A stretch of DNA of 64,000 nucleotides from Alphaproteobacteria bacterium US3C007 (GTDB lineage: Bacteria; Pseudomonadota; Alphaproteobacteria; Rhodobacterales; Rhodobacteraceae), in NCBI GenBank assembly GCA_034423775.1, contig CP139918.1:2480001-2544000 (forward strand), written 5' to 3'. The notes below the pieces were generated by a model that did no database searches, was not told the DNA's origin, and was given only the letters and a program-made list of their open reading frames with translations. Below are positions 52,977 through 62,492 of this stretch, in pieces (the first letter of the stretch is position 1; the number at the start of each line of letters is the position of its first letter). The position numbers and the translations under genes were made by a program.

Positions 52977-53486
52977 ATGTCCAAATCAAAACGAAATGAT
53001 TTTCGTCCAAACGAATTTGTTGTTTATCCCGCGCATGGTGTGGGCCAAATCGTTTCTATTGAAGAGCAAGAAATCGCTGGAATAACGCTTGAATTATTCG
53101 TGGTGTCTTTCGAAAAAGACAAGATGACGCTGCGCGTGCCAACGCATAAGGCGACTGAGATTGGCATGCGCGCATTAAGCTCTCCTGATGTGGTTGGCCG
53201 CGCGATGACCACGCTCAAAGGCAAAGCAAAAGTGAAGCGGGCGATGTGGTCGCGGCGTGCACAGGAATATGAGCAAAAGATTAATTCTGGCGATTTGATT
53301 GCCATAGCGGAAGTTGTTCGGGATTTACATCGCAACGATGATCAGCGCGAGCAGAGCTATTCGGAACGGCAGCTTTACGAAGCGGCGCTGGAACGCCTGA
53401 CGCGCGAAGTTGCGGCTGTTGAAGATGGCGATGAGGTTGCTGCGGCAAAAAAAGTCGATGATGTATTGGTGTCTCGCGCCGCGTAA
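52977..53486 (+). CDS. carD: CarD family transcriptional regulator (CdnL)
   Basis: Protein of 169 residues. The N-terminal Tudor-like RNA-polymerase-interacting domain starts FRPNEFVVYPAHGVGQIVSIEEQEIAG, and the C-terminal helical domain has the conserved tryptophan in AMWSRRAQEYEQKINSGD. It stabilises the promoter-open complex by binding the RNA polymerase beta subunit and influences rRNA expression and growth. AAGGTAA is upstream of the ATG. It is transcribed in the same direction as fdxA after a 194-nt gap, so it probably has its own promoter. Confidence 0.95.
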   Translation: MSKSKRNDFRPNEFVVYPAHGVGQIVSIEEQEIAGITLELFVVSFEKDKMTLRVPTHKATEIGMRALSSPDVVGRAMTTLKGKAKVKRAMWSRRAQEYEQKINSGDLIAIAEVVRDLHRNDDQREQSYSERQLYEAALERLTREVAAVEDGDEVAAAKKVDDVLVSRAA

Positions 53487-53528
53487 AGCAGATGCAGTCT
53501 GATCAGGCTTCTCTCACTTGAGCTGCAG

Positions 53529-54293
53529 CTACGGTAACAGCGCGACGATTGCCATTAACACAAATATCTCTGAAACCTGTTCGGTTGCTCCCAAAATATC
53601 GCCGGTTTGCCCCGAGACTTTGCGCTGGGCAATCGCAGAACAGAGTAGGGCAGCGCAGCCTGTGCAGAGCAGAGCAGCAAAGCCTATCAGACCTGCAAAG
53701 GCCAGCGCGATTATGGCAGCTATGCCAACTCCTATCAGGGCGTGCTTGGGCTGAGGTCTGCCAACGCTATGCGATAAACCGCTGCTCCGGGCATGCGGTA
53801 GATAAACCATCAAAAGCGGCATGGCCGCGCGGGCAAGCACGGCGGTCACAATTAGCCCCACAAAGGCAAATTCTGCCTGCATCAGTTCTTTTATCAGCTG
53901 CCACCGCAAGAGCACGGACACAACCAAGGCTAGGGTTCCATAACTGCCAATTTGGCTGTCTTTCATGATCTCCAAGCGGCGCTGTTTCTCTTGGGCGCCC
54001 CACAAGCCGTCGGCGCAATCTGCCAGACCATCCTCATGCAGCGCGCCGGTGAAAATAAGACCAGTACCCAAGGCGATAAGCGCAGCTAGGCCATCTGGAA
54101 TATTTAAAGTTACTGCGCATAGACCCACAGCCCAAACCAAAGTGCCCCAAACTATCCCGACAAGCCCATAAGCCCACACGGCCTTTGCCGTGCGCTGATA
54201 GGCGCCATCCTCCACTGAGATAGGGGTGCGGCTGAGCAGGCTGAGCGCCAATTTCGCATCGTTAGAATAGGTGGTGAACTTATGCAGGGTCAT
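53529..54293 (-). CDS. cobS: Adenosylcobinamide-GDP ribazoletransferase
   Basis: Membrane enzyme of 254 residues that joins adenosylcobinamide-GDP and alpha-ribazole in the last cobalamin assembly steps. It shows several hydrophobic helices and the family signature ALHEDGLADCADGLWGAQEKQRRLEIMKDSQIGSYG (central Asp/Glu-rich motif). It is divergent from cobT with a 99-nt gap; the two act in sequence on the lower ligand. No cobalamin riboswitch pattern was recognised in that gap. Confidence 0.93.
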   Translation of the reverse strand: MTLHKFTTYSNDAKLALSLLSRTPISVEDGAYQRTAKAVWAYGLVGIVWGTLVWAVGLCAVTLNIPDGLAALIALGTGLIFTGALHEDGLADCADGLWGAQEKQRRLEIMKDSQIGSYGTLALVVSVLLRWQLIKELMQAEFAFVGLIVTAVLARAAMPLLMVYLPHARSSGLSHSVGRPQPKHALIGVGIAAIIALAFAGLIGFAALLCTGCAALLCSAIAQRKVSGQTGDILGATEQVSEIFVLMAIVALLP

Positions 54294-54392
54294 GTCGGTT
54301 AATACTCGTTGGATGCCTCTAAAACGCTTGTACTTCGATGGCAGCTGGGTAAATAGCTCAAAGAGTATATTGCGAACAAGGTAAAACTGATT

Positions 54393-55415
54393 ATGGACAC
54401 TTTTTCTTCTCTTTCACAATTCGTTGATCTGCTGCGTCAAGCACCGTCATTTGATCTTGAAAGCCAAGCAGCAGCCAAACAACGCAATATGCAATTGACC
54501 AAACCGGCCGGTGCTTTGGGGCGGATGGAAGAGCTTGCCATATGGTACGCCGCTTGGCGGGGGGATGCGCGCGCGTCTATTTCACAACCTGAAGTGCTGA
54601 TTTTTGCCGGCAATCATGGGGTGACCTCGCAAGGTATATCCGCTTTTCCAGCCGAGGTTACAGAACAGATGGTGTTTAATTTTCAAGCTGGGGGCGCCGC
54701 GATTAATCAGCTTTCTGCCTGTTTTGGCGCGAAATTACAGGTGCATGGCTTAGAGTTAGATCGCCCAACACGAGATTTCACGCAAGGGCCCGCGATGGAG
54801 GAAGATGAGTTTCTTCTGGCGTTGCAAACGGGTTGGAACGCGGTGTCCGAAGATTGTGATCTTTTGGTCACAGGTGAGATGGGCATTGGAAATACAACCT
54901 CTGCAGCCGCGATTGCCCACGCGCTTTTTGGCGCCCGCGCGGAAGATTGGGTTGGTAAGGGCACTGGTGTTGACGCGGCCGGTATCGCCAAAAAAGCCCG
55001 TGTTATTGCGGCGGGCTTGCAGATGAACCCTAAGGCCCAGCAGAACGGATTAAAAGCTTTGCAATGTCTGGGTGGGCGTGAATTGGCCGCCATGGCGGGC
55101 GCGATTGCACGCGCGCGCTGTCTGCGCATTCCGGTGATTTTGGATGGTTTTATTTGCTGCGCCGCGGCAGCCTGTCTGCAGCAAATTAGCCCGTCCGTGT
55201 TGGATCATACTGTTGCGGGGCATGAAAGTGCCGAGCAAGCGCATAAACGCGTGTTGGCGCAGCTTGATAAAGAGCCGCTTTTATCTTTGGGGATGCGACT
55301 CGGCGAAGGTTCAGGCGCGGCGGTTGCGATTGGAATTCTTCAGGCAGCGCTGGCCTGTCATTCTGGGATGTCGACCTTTGCGGAAGCAGGGGTGAGCGAT
55401 GAAAGCGACGCCTAA
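54393..55415 (+). CDS. cobT: Nicotinate-nucleotide-dimethylbenzimidazole phosphoribosyltransferase
   Basis: Enzyme of 340 residues that makes alpha-ribazole phosphate from dimethylbenzimidazole and nicotinate mononucleotide. Motifs are [57 protein letters not shown] and the catalytic glutamate near the end in [18 protein letters not shown]. It is divergent from cobS, a frequent arrangement in Rhodobacterales. The product needs a phosphatase before CobS can use it; the histidine phosphatase at 5302 is a distant candidate only. Confidence 0.95.
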   Translation: MDTFSSLSQFVDLLRQAPSFDLESQAAAKQRNMQLTKPAGALGRMEELAIWYAAWRGDARASISQPEVLIFAGNHGVTSQGISAFPAEVTEQMVFNFQAGGAAINQLSACFGAKLQVHGLELDRPTRDFTQGPAMEEDEFLLALQTGWNAVSEDCDLLVTGEMGIGNTTSAAAIAHALFGARAEDWVGKGTGVDAAGIAKKARVIAAGLQMNPKAQQNGLKALQCLGGRELAAMAGAIARARCLRIPVILDGFICCAAAACLQQISPSVLDHTVAGHESAEQAHKRVLAQLDKEPLLSLGMRLGEGSGAAVAIGILQAALACHSGMSTFAEAGVSDESDA

Positions 55416-55468
55416 CGTTGTTTTCGTATTTTACCGCCGTTGCAACGCATAAAACCCAGCAATGGAAC

Positions 55469-58279
55469 CTACCCACTTGGCATGGATAAAATGATATTGA
55501 GCCCTGACTTGATATAACGCAATTCTTCTTCGTCAATGGCGGCCACCTGTCCACCATCCAAGCGGTCTCCTACTTTTACCATCCGCTTCGACCCATTTGG
55601 CATAAGAATTAAGGCTTTCCGGCTGTTTCCAAACCGATACGTGCCGAGCAAATTCACTTTTCTGAGATTGAGCCCTTTTTCCAACGTGGCGCGCTCACTT
55701 ACCCGCGCGCTGCTTGGTTCGTCTGCTATTGGAGAATCCACATTGGCTTCATCTCCTTCATCCAAGGCGCTGAACAAGCGGCTTATCAAAGTGTCAGATT
55801 GAGCAATTTCCGTAAGCGCCGGCCGGATTTTGGGTCGGATAGAGGTGTTAAGCGCCTCTTCAAAGGCTTTCTCTTTTGCACGTAAAGCCGCGACAAGGGC
55901 CTGCGGGCGTATGAGAGGCCGGCTTTGGGCAAGCATATCTATTGCAGGCTCGGGTGCTTTTGGTGTTTGCGGATCGGTGCTGGCAATGGCGTCTTCTTCT
56001 GAGGAAACAGAAGGCGGTTTTGAGACGAGTTCAGAGGTCGGGTTAGTTTCTGAGCTTTGGTTTTCTGCGTTTTCGGTGGCCGCATTTTCAAAAATAGGGT
56101 TCGTTGCTTGATTTCCAAAGCCAGTCACGCTGGGAGGGTCAAGCCGCGTTAACGCATCAATCGAGGGTAGTGCATCCGGTTGTGATATTGCCGTTTTATT
56201 GCTGTCTTGTGTTATGATCGACGGGGTCAATTCTGCCAAAGGCTGCGGCGCCATTGAAGGCGGTCTCAGCGTCACATCTGGCAACACGCGCAATGCATTT
56301 ATGTTAGGCGAAACCAGCGTTTTTGCAGAAGGTTCGTTGGGCATTTCGATAGCCGGGTCACCCGTTGCAAGCCCAAGCGGTTTCGCTTTTTTAAGCAGAG
56401 GGATCGCAAGGTCTTTTGTACTATCGGTCAAAAACTCATCCGGGCTTTGCAAAATAACCGGATCATGGGCACGAATATCTGCATCAATTGATGCGATATA
56501 TAAATCTTCAAGAGCCTTCGTGCTTGCTTGATATGGAGCTTTTGGGGCCATTGGCCAAACCCCTGTTGATACATAAACGCGCCGAAGCTCTTCGGGGGTC
56601 ATTGGTCCATTCGGGATAAATTCAGGCGTATTAAGCTGGGAAGACCTAGCCGTTTGTGGAATCTCGATTTTAGCTTCCGGTGCAAGCTCTGTTCCATCGC
56701 GCGTGCGAGTTGAACTGGGTGTTGCTAGGCTGTCTAACCGCGACAGTGCCCGCTTCATTGGCAGCTTTTCTACAATAGAGAGGTCAAAACCGGCCGATGT
56801 TTGAAGCTCGGATAGGCCGAGCAATGGCGTTTCGCTGAACACCTCTGCCTTTGCCTGCGTATCGGTTGTGGTAAAACCTTCCAGCCCGGTTAAGCCCCGA
56901 CGCCGTTCTGCTTCCGGGGCTGGCGAGAGCTCTTGTATCGATCGCAAAACGTCGATTTTCTTATCTGCATCTGCATCTGCATCTGCATCTGCATCTGCAT
57001 CTGCATCTGCATCTGCGCTCACCGTTTCTACTTTCAACGCAAGATCAGTACTTGGATCGGCGCTGCGCGTTACAATGAAATATGTTGCTGTAAACCCAGC
57101 CAGAAGCACCGAAGCGCTAAGCAGCATGACGGGAAGCCCCCAATCCCGCGCCTTCAACACGTATTTGCGCAGAATTGGTTGCAATCTCTGCACCAGCGGT
57201 ACAACGCCTTCAACAAACAGCTTGTGTTTGCAGATTTTTATAAATTGCGTGGCGCCTACGCCGGCCATTTTGGTTTGGCGAAGAGCCGTTTGCAGCAGCG
57301 TTTTTAGAACGGCCCTTAGCGCGCTAACACCCGCGCTCAGGCGTTTTTTTGTATGACGCAGAACGTTCCGGATCTTCTCGGTTGTGACTTTGTGTTCAAA
57401 GCCGTGTCTTTTCAAGATTGGATCAGCAGAAGGGGACGCAGCGTTCGCAGTTATCCGAGTTTCATCTACATCGAAAACTGTAGGCTTATCAGCCTGCTCT
57501 TGCCCTTCTAACTTTCCTTCAATTTGAGAAAGAATGCGGGGGAAGGCAGTGCCGAGATCATTGAGACTGACGGGAACATTTTCGGCTTCTTCGTTGATTT
57601 GTTTGGTCAGCTGGGTTGAAAGGCGGGGCTGTTTAGGATCGGGGTTTGCCGCCTTTTTTTGCGCCGTTATACGACCTTTGTTGCGCGCAATGGGAGGTTC
57701 TGGTGGGAGCGGTTTGGGCGCGATTTTTAAAAGCGCTTCTGGGCTGGGAGATGGGGAAATATCAATTTCCTGATCATACCATTCCATTTGTTGTTGCCCG
57801 CCGAGAGCGGTTCCAAAAAACGCTTCGCCGATAAAACTGTCTTTGGGCGGAATTGCAACATTGCCCAAAGGTTTAAAGCTATGGGTCTCGGCAAAATTTT
57901 CTGCCTCTTGCAGCGTTTCGATCGCGACAGCCGCCACGTAAAGATCATTTTTTGACGCGATCCAATCAAAGCGCAATTCGGAGACATGATAGGGGGTTGC
58001 CCCTTGTAAATGGTCTAGTATGACCGCCTCAATATCGTTTGATTGCGCGCCGTGGGGGCGAAGCAATTTGATAAACTTAATTTGTTCATTCGGTATCACA
58101 AGTTTTACGTTATCGGCGCGCGAATCAAGGCTTAAAGCTTTGCGCCGGATATCGGCAACATCACTTTCTAACGCTGCAGAATCCAATTTCGCCGTGCCAA
58201 TAATATTCCAGCCCGGTTTTGTTCGATGCAGCAAAGTGATGCCATCGAAGGAAAGGGAAAGGGCAAAGTCTGGTTTCAT
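55469..58279 (-). CDS. Large single-pass protein with GspL/PilM-like and PilP/GspC-like ends
   Basis: Protein of 936 residues with unusual composition. Residues 1-160 resemble an actin-like cytoplasmic domain of the GspL/PilM kind (LVIPNEQIKFIKLLRPHG, HLQGATPYHVSELRFDWIA). A proline-rich linker and basic helices lead to a transmembrane helix at 381-403. The periplasmic part begins with an 18-residue Ala-Asp repeat at about 422-439, then a long Ser/Pro/Glu-rich region. It ends with a PilP/GspC-like unit (YRFGNSRKALILMPNGSKRMVKVGDRLDGG). No secretion or pilus genes are nearby. A role as an envelope-spanning scaffold is inferred; the function is unknown. Confidence 0.7.
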   Translation of the reverse strand: MKPDFALSLSFDGITLLHRTKPGWNIIGTAKLDSAALESDVADIRRKALSLDSRADNVKLVIPNEQIKFIKLLRPHGAQSNDIEAVILDHLQGATPYHVSELRFDWIASKNDLYVAAVAIETLQEAENFAETHSFKPLGNVAIPPKDSFIGEAFFGTALGGQQQMEWYDQEIDISPSPSPEALLKIAPKPLPPEPPIARNKGRITAQKKAANPDPKQPRLSTQLTKQINEEAENVPVSLNDLGTAFPRILSQIEGKLEGQEQADKPTVFDVDETRITANAASPSADPILKRHGFEHKVTTEKIRNVLRHTKKRLSAGVSALRAVLKTLLQTALRQTKMAGVGATQFIKICKHKLFVEGVVPLVQRLQPILRKYVLKARDWGLPVMLLSASVLLAGFTATYFIVTRSADPSTDLALKVETVSADADADADADADADADADKKIDVLRSIQELSPAPEAERRRGLTGLEGFTTTDTQAKAEVFSETPLLGLSELQTSAGFDLSIVEKLPMKRALSRLDSLATPSSTRTRDGTELAPEAKIEIPQTARSSQLNTPEFIPNGPMTPEELRRVYVSTGVWPMAPKAPYQASTKALEDLYIASIDADIRAHDPVILQSPDEFLTDSTKDLAIPLLKKAKPLGLATGDPAIEMPNEPSAKTLVSPNINALRVLPDVTLRPPSMAPQPLAELTPSIITQDSNKTAISQPDALPSIDALTRLDPPSVTGFGNQATNPIFENAATENAENQSSETNPTSELVSKPPSVSSEEDAIASTDPQTPKAPEPAIDMLAQSRPLIRPQALVAALRAKEKAFEEALNTSIRPKIRPALTEIAQSDTLISRLFSALDEGDEANVDSPIADEPSSARVSERATLEKGLNLRKVNLLGTYRFGNSRKALILMPNGSKRMVKVGDRLDGGQVAAIDEEELRYIKSGLNIILSMPSG
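56963..57016. repeat. Hexanucleotide microsatellite, nine perfect copies of ATCTGC
   Basis: Nine uninterrupted 6-nt units (54 nt) lie inside the 936-residue protein gene and encode Ala-Asp nine times on the minus strand, just after the membrane helix. Slippage would change the length by two residues per unit without shifting the frame. No other repeat of this kind was seen in the window. Confidence 0.9.
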
Positions 58280-58446
58280 TTGCTCGAGTTTATCTTTTAC
58301 AGCAAGGCTCGGTTTGACCGCGACTACGCCTTTCTAGACCAGGATAGCGTGAGGGAAAAGCAAAACTATCGCGGCAGGCAGAAAATTGCGCTACAGATAT
58401 TTCTGTCACGTGGTGTAAATCCCTTACTGGAAAGAAAGGAGCTATC

Positions 58447-59163
58447 ATGTATTTTAAACAATTTATATTCAGAAACACTATTTATCTCGCTGTCTGTTTT
58501 GTCATTATACCGCAGCTGGCATTCGCAACCCAGCCTGTCAGAATGCTGACGGTCACCGGTGCGGCAGCGGTAAAGGTAAAACCTAATCAGGCAAAGTTAA
58601 CCTGGACAATTGAAGCCCGCGCAGATGCACCGGCCTCAGCAATGGCCGCGCTCAGGTCAAAAACAGCTTCACTCTTGGCCGCACTTGAAGCTTTTGGCTT
58701 GCCCAAAGAGGATCTAGCAAGCTCGGTTTTATCACTGTCACCAAATTTTCAATATATTGACCGGCAACCACCTAAATTGCTGGATTATAGCGCCACCACG
58801 CGGCTGGAGGTCACAATTAACCATCTTCCTGTCTTTCCAGAAATCGTTCAAATCGGCCTCGACCTTGGGGTAACGGCATTGGGAAATCTGGTTTTTCTGA
58901 CCAAGGATGAGGCCCGATGGCAAAGCCTAGCTCGACAAAAGGCCATGAAAGACGCGCTGGTAAAGGCGCAGGATTACGCAGAGGCTGCTGAGGTGAAATT
59001 GGGCCAATTGATCAGCTTGTCTGATCGTCTCCCTGAGCGTGGTGGGCCTCCCGGTTTTTTGAGCGCGCAACGTAGCTTATCAGAGGCGGGAATTGTGCCA
59101 CAAGACGTTGCGTTCAGGCAGTCGGTGATTGCTCAGTACGAGATACTGGTCAAGCCGGAATAG
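58447..59163 (+). CDS. SIMPL domain protein (DUF541), secreted
   Basis: Protein of 238 residues with a signal peptide (about 1-26, ending in LAFATQ). The SIMPL/DUF541 domain follows: LTVTGAAAVKVKPNQAKLTW, then LSPNFQYIDRQ, LLDYSATTRLEVTI and an AEAAEVKLGQLISLSD region, ending EILVKPE. Members sit in the periplasm or outer envelope and are linked to oxidative stress, but no activity is established. It faces the large GspL/PilP-like gene divergently with 167 nt between. A 9-bp inverted repeat surrounds its stop codon. Confidence 0.88.
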   Translation: MYFKQFIFRNTIYLAVCFVIIPQLAFATQPVRMLTVTGAAAVKVKPNQAKLTWTIEARADAPASAMAALRSKTASLLAALEAFGLPKEDLASSVLSLSPNFQYIDRQPPKLLDYSATTRLEVTINHLPVFPEIVQIGLDLGVTALGNLVFLTKDEARWQSLARQKAMKDALVKAQDYAEAAEVKLGQLISLSDRLPERGGPPGFLSAQRSLSEAGIVPQDVAFRQSVIAQYEILVKPE

Positions 59164-59175
59164 CCAGCTTGACCA
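59147..59175. repeat. Inverted repeat spanning the SIMPL gene stop
   Basis: TGGTCAAGC (59147-59155) and its exact complement GCTTGACCA (59167-59175) flank an 11-nt loop containing the TAG stop. It lies between convergent genes (SIMPL and metY). No T-run follows on either strand, so terminator function is uncertain. Confidence 0.45.
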
Positions 59176-59182
59176 AAAGTGC

Positions 59183-60478
59183 TTAAACGAATTTTGCAAT
59201 CTCAAGCGCTTGATTCAGATCCGCGATCAAATCGTCACTATCTTCGATGCCGATTGAGAGGCGAACTACATTTGGCCCAGCGCCTGCGGCAATTTGCTGT
59301 TCTGGGCTTAGCTGACGGTGGGTGGTGGATGCAGAATGTATCACCAATGACCTACTGTCGCCCAAATTGGCCACATGGCTGAAAATTTCAAGACTATCCA
59401 CGAATTTCAGGCACGCTTTATAGCCGCCCTTAAGCGACACTGTAAACAAGCTGCCCGCGCCTTTGGGGCAAATTTTTGCGACACGGTGGTTGTAGGGTGA
59501 ACTGGGAAGCCCGGCATAGGTCACTGCTTCAACGGCCTCGTGGGTTTCAAGCCAAGCCGCAATTTTCTGGGCGTTTTCTACATGTCGCTGCATGCGCAGT
59601 GACAATGTTTCAATGCCCATTAACGTATAATGTGCGGATTGCGGGTTCAGCGTCATTCCAAGGTCGCGCAGCCCGATTGCAATGCCGTGAAACGTGAAGG
59701 CCAACGGCCCAAATGTTTCATGAAATTTAAGCCCGTGATATGCAGGTTCGGGCGCGCTGAGCGAGGGAAACTTATCCGAGGCCGACCAATCAAATTTTCC
59801 ACTATCCACCACACACCCACCCGTGACCGTACCATTGCCGGTCAAGAATTTGGTCGTGGAGTTCACCACAAGTGTTGCCCCATGCTCGATTGGGCGGCAT
59901 AGATATGCCGAAGCGCTGGTGTTATCGACGATCAAGGGAAGCCCTGCTTCATCAGACAGGGCGCTGATCGCCGGCAGATCGGTGATATAACCCCCAGGGT
60001 TTGCAATTGATTCACAAAATACCGCACGCGTGTCGTCATCGATTGCAGCTTTCACCGCGTCAAGATCATCAAAATCTACAAATTTTGCGCCCCAGCCAAA
60101 GCGTTTAATTGTTTGGCTGAACTGCGTGATTGAGCCGCCGTAAAGCCGCGTCGAAACAACAACATTGCGTCCGGGTTGCATCAGCGGAAACAGCGCCATA
60201 ATTTGCGCGGCATGTCCGGATGAACAACAAACGGCGCCCACGCCGCCCTCTAGAGTTGCAATGCGTTCCTGCAATACGGCCACGGTTGGGTTGGTCAATC
60301 GCGAGTAAATATAGCCAACTTCTTGCAGGTTAAACAAAGCGGCTGCGTGATCGGCATCTCGGAACACAAACGCTGTGGACTGATAGATCGGTGTTTGCCG
60401 AGAGCCAGTGGCCGGATCAGGCCGGGCGCCCGCGTGTATTTGTAATGTATCAAACCCGTAGGTTGTTTCGCTTGTCAT
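59183..60478 (-). CDS. metY: O-acetylhomoserine sulfhydrylase
   Basis: PLP enzyme of 431 residues that makes homocysteine from O-acetylhomoserine and sulfide (or cysteine synthase activity). Motifs are GFDTLQIHAGARPDPATGSRQ, RLTNPT, the PLP-lysine in VVNSTTKFLTGNG, and the C-terminal SLVIHSASTTHRQLSPEQ. The start at 60478 has AGGAG 8 nt upstream; a longer frame to 60535 adds unrelated residues. metF and metR are 26 kb away, so it is not in one operon with them. The 205-nt region upstream was checked for SAM-riboswitch patterns without a convincing match. Confidence 0.94.
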   Translation of the reverse strand: MTSETTYGFDTLQIHAGARPDPATGSRQTPIYQSTAFVFRDADHAAALFNLQEVGYIYSRLTNPTVAVLQERIATLEGGVGAVCCSSGHAAQIMALFPLMQPGRNVVVSTRLYGGSITQFSQTIKRFGWGAKFVDFDDLDAVKAAIDDDTRAVFCESIANPGGYITDLPAISALSDEAGLPLIVDNTSASAYLCRPIEHGATLVVNSTTKFLTGNGTVTGGCVVDSGKFDWSASDKFPSLSAPEPAYHGLKFHETFGPLAFTFHGIAIGLRDLGMTLNPQSAHYTLMGIETLSLRMQRHVENAQKIAAWLETHEAVEAVTYAGLPSSPYNHRVAKICPKGAGSLFTVSLKGGYKACLKFVDSLEIFSHVANLGDSRSLVIHSASTTHRQLSPEQQIAAGAGPNVVRLSIGIEDSDDLIADLNQALEIAKFV

Positions 60479-60683
60479 CAATCTATCTCCTAAATCAGTT
60501 CCAGTTGTGATAAGAAAGTCAGGCTGTTTAAACAATGCTACTATTCTATAATGAGCGCTTGCTCGCCCAAATTAGGAACATAATATCCTATTTTTTCGCA
60601 ATTATTGGGAAAGTATTTCCTTTTCGGCGGCTTTGTCCGAGATGGAACTTGCAAGGCTTTCCGGTGAAAACAGATTTTTCTGT

Positions 60684-61649
60684 TCAGCGGATCCAATACC
60701 CCAAAGCTTTTAATTTATTATAGAGCGCAACCTCAGAGGTTGGCTGATGGCTGCGATCAATCATTCCGCGCAATCTGCGCCCTTGTTTTTGATAAATCAT
60801 CCGTTGAAAAGCCGGGTGCTGCGACAGACGTGCGCGGATGTGGGCTTGGTTTGCAAGTTTTTCTAGTGTCGTGATGACTCGATCATCCTCTCGGGCGTAA
60901 AGAAGGGGTATCCTCCGATAATGACAGCTGGTCTTTGCGTCCAGCCATCCCCGGGCAAGTGTGTGTCTTCCCCCCCCAAAGCTGTGAATAACCATGGGCA
61001 AAACCACTTGGTCCAGCCAAGGGTCTAAAGATTGTCGGGTGATCCGAGGGCGCGTGCTGTTTTTGATCTTTTGGGCAAATTCTAGGAAGCGCGCGCCGAA
61101 TTTAGTTGGGCTTTCGTAAAAGAAAAAGCTGGCATTGAAGTATAAGTACCGCCGCCAATCCTGAGCGGAAAATTGTTCATCTAGCGAAGAAGTGTAGTCA
61201 ACGCCACAAATGTCATAACAATCTTTCCAGATATCCGCATAGTGATGCCCTGGCCCCAAAGGTTGCGGCCAAGTTGCTGTGCGGCGCAGCGAGGCAGTTG
61301 GGCGCGAAAAATCAAACGGCACATCGCATAGTTCATCCAATATCAGCGTGTCACTGTCAAAAAATAAAAACGGTTTATCGTTAGGGATGGCCTTCAAACA
61401 TTCTATTTTGTTTCCGTAGGGATAGCTTTCGCCGAAAATCTTATTGTCAAAGGCAATGAATTCCGCACCAAGCTCTGCAATCAAATCTCGCGTGTGCTGA
61501 GAGCGGATCATCGGGTTCATGGTCCATGCTTGGTTTGGCCGTGGTTCAGCAATAAACACCCGCCCTTCGAATTTTGGGCTATTGGCCCGCAGCGAAGCTA
61601 AAAAAAGGATCACTTCAAATTCCAGCCGCCCGTTTTGTCCGATTAGCAC
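60684..61649 (-). CDS. Glycosyltransferase-like protein
   Basis: Protein of 321 residues without a signal peptide. A Rossmann-like start (IGQNGRLEFEVILFLASLRAN) and a DXD-type motif in FLFFDSDTLILDEL at about residue 97 resemble GT-A fold glycosyltransferases, and the C-terminus is basic (GRRLRGMIDR). The open frame continues upstream to 61800 without any ATG, GTG or TTG; GTG at 61649 is the only normal start although its ribosome-binding site is weak. It is upstream of metY on the same strand with a 205-nt gap. The donor and acceptor cannot be named. Confidence 0.6.
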   Translation of the reverse strand: MLIGQNGRLEFEVILFLASLRANSPKFEGRVFIAEPRPNQAWTMNPMIRSQHTRDLIAELGAEFIAFDNKIFGESYPYGNKIECLKAIPNDKPFLFFDSDTLILDELCDVPFDFSRPTASLRRTATWPQPLGPGHHYADIWKDCYDICGVDYTSSLDEQFSAQDWRRYLYFNASFFFYESPTKFGARFLEFAQKIKNSTRPRITRQSLDPWLDQVVLPMVIHSFGGGRHTLARGWLDAKTSCHYRRIPLLYAREDDRVITTLEKLANQAHIRARLSQHPAFQRMIYQKQGRRLRGMIDRSHQPTSEVALYNKLKALGYWIR

Positions 61650-62243
61650 CAGATTGAAATGTGGCAGGGCTCTACCGGGACGTCTTCTAAAGGCGGGCCA
61701 TAAATTGGGTTTGCCATTTTGGAAAATAGGTGAAATCAGAGCAAGTCTTTCATTGTACAGGTATTGGCTGACAAGACCGAGTACAGAAGATTTTTGACAA
61801 TTTTATGGCACTATATCTGAGACTTGGTAGTCAGATTGATCCTCTGCTTGGCTAAAGTGGATGAGGTCGGGCCCTTTTCAATGGCTTACTCTTCAATCTA
61901 GTTTCAGTTCTCTTTGTCGGGTCGGGTTTATAAATTATGGCTTGTGAAGCCTGGTATGGATGGTGGCGGCCTCAGCTTCTTCACGCCTCAAGTATAAGAG
62001 TGGGTAGAGGTGGCCATAACCGCGCATTTATTTTGATATGTCGGGGCGGTACTGTGAATTGGAAGGCAAAATTGCAGCTAGAGCCTACGTTATTTTCCAA
62101 AACTCTAATTTGTGCCTGCCTTGATCGTGCGTGTCGTTTCGGCGTTCAACCCAGAAATCTAAAGAATTGGATCTTTTGATGAGGCCTCAGTATAGCATTG
62201 TCGCGTTACAGTGTGAAATAGGCTCAATCCAATCTCGGCTAAG
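61650..62243. other. Intergenic region, AT-rich on its right side
   Basis: It follows the 5' end of the glycosyltransferase-like gene. An open frame at 61937-62179 on the plus strand (81 codons) lacks a ribosome-binding site and a family match and is not called. No tRNA, repeat or terminator was recognised. Confidence 0.35.
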
Positions 62244-62492
62244 TTGATACTCAAATTAATTTTCCGTTCGGTTGCTTACTTTTTTCCAAAGTCGAAAATA
62301 GTATTTGGCTATATATTTATGGTGTTGATGCACCTCTTCGGAGCGTTTTTGATATTGGTTGCTTACGCGGATTACGGAACTGAGTCCAACTCAGTTGTGC
62401 AGTTTGAGATAATCCTTGGACTCACTTTTGTGCTGATTGGGTGGGTTCTGGGTTTTATCTTGATTAAACAGGGGCGCTCTGCACAAAAGTAA
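62244..62492 (+). CDS. Small two-helix membrane protein
   Basis: Candidate protein of 82 residues with two hydrophobic helices (about 19-41 and 53-75) and a basic end (KQGRSAQK). The frame begins with TTG at 62244; an internal ATG near 62319 would leave a 57-residue protein. The amino-acid pattern looks like a genuine inner-membrane protein but no family is recognised. It sits in an AT-rich pocket with a lipoprotein gene and is opposed by the overlapping minus-strand frame at 62464-62748. Confidence 0.4.
   Translation: MILKLIFRSVAYFFPKSKIVFGYIFMVLMHLFGAFLILVAYADYGTESNSVVQFEIILGLTFVLIGWVLGFILIKQGRSAQK

Noticed and set aside
54294..54392. Cobalamin riboswitch between cobS and cobT
   Set aside because: The gap is only 99 nt and no B12-box-like sequence was seen.
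60479..60600. SAM-II or SAM-V riboswitch ahead of metY
   Set aside because: A GATTTAGGAG stretch recalls a sequestered ribosome-binding site, but the conserved core and pseudoknot could not be matched.
61937..62179. 80-residue open frame in the gap right of the glycosyltransferase-like gene
   Set aside because: No start signal and the translation is low in structure; not supported as a gene.
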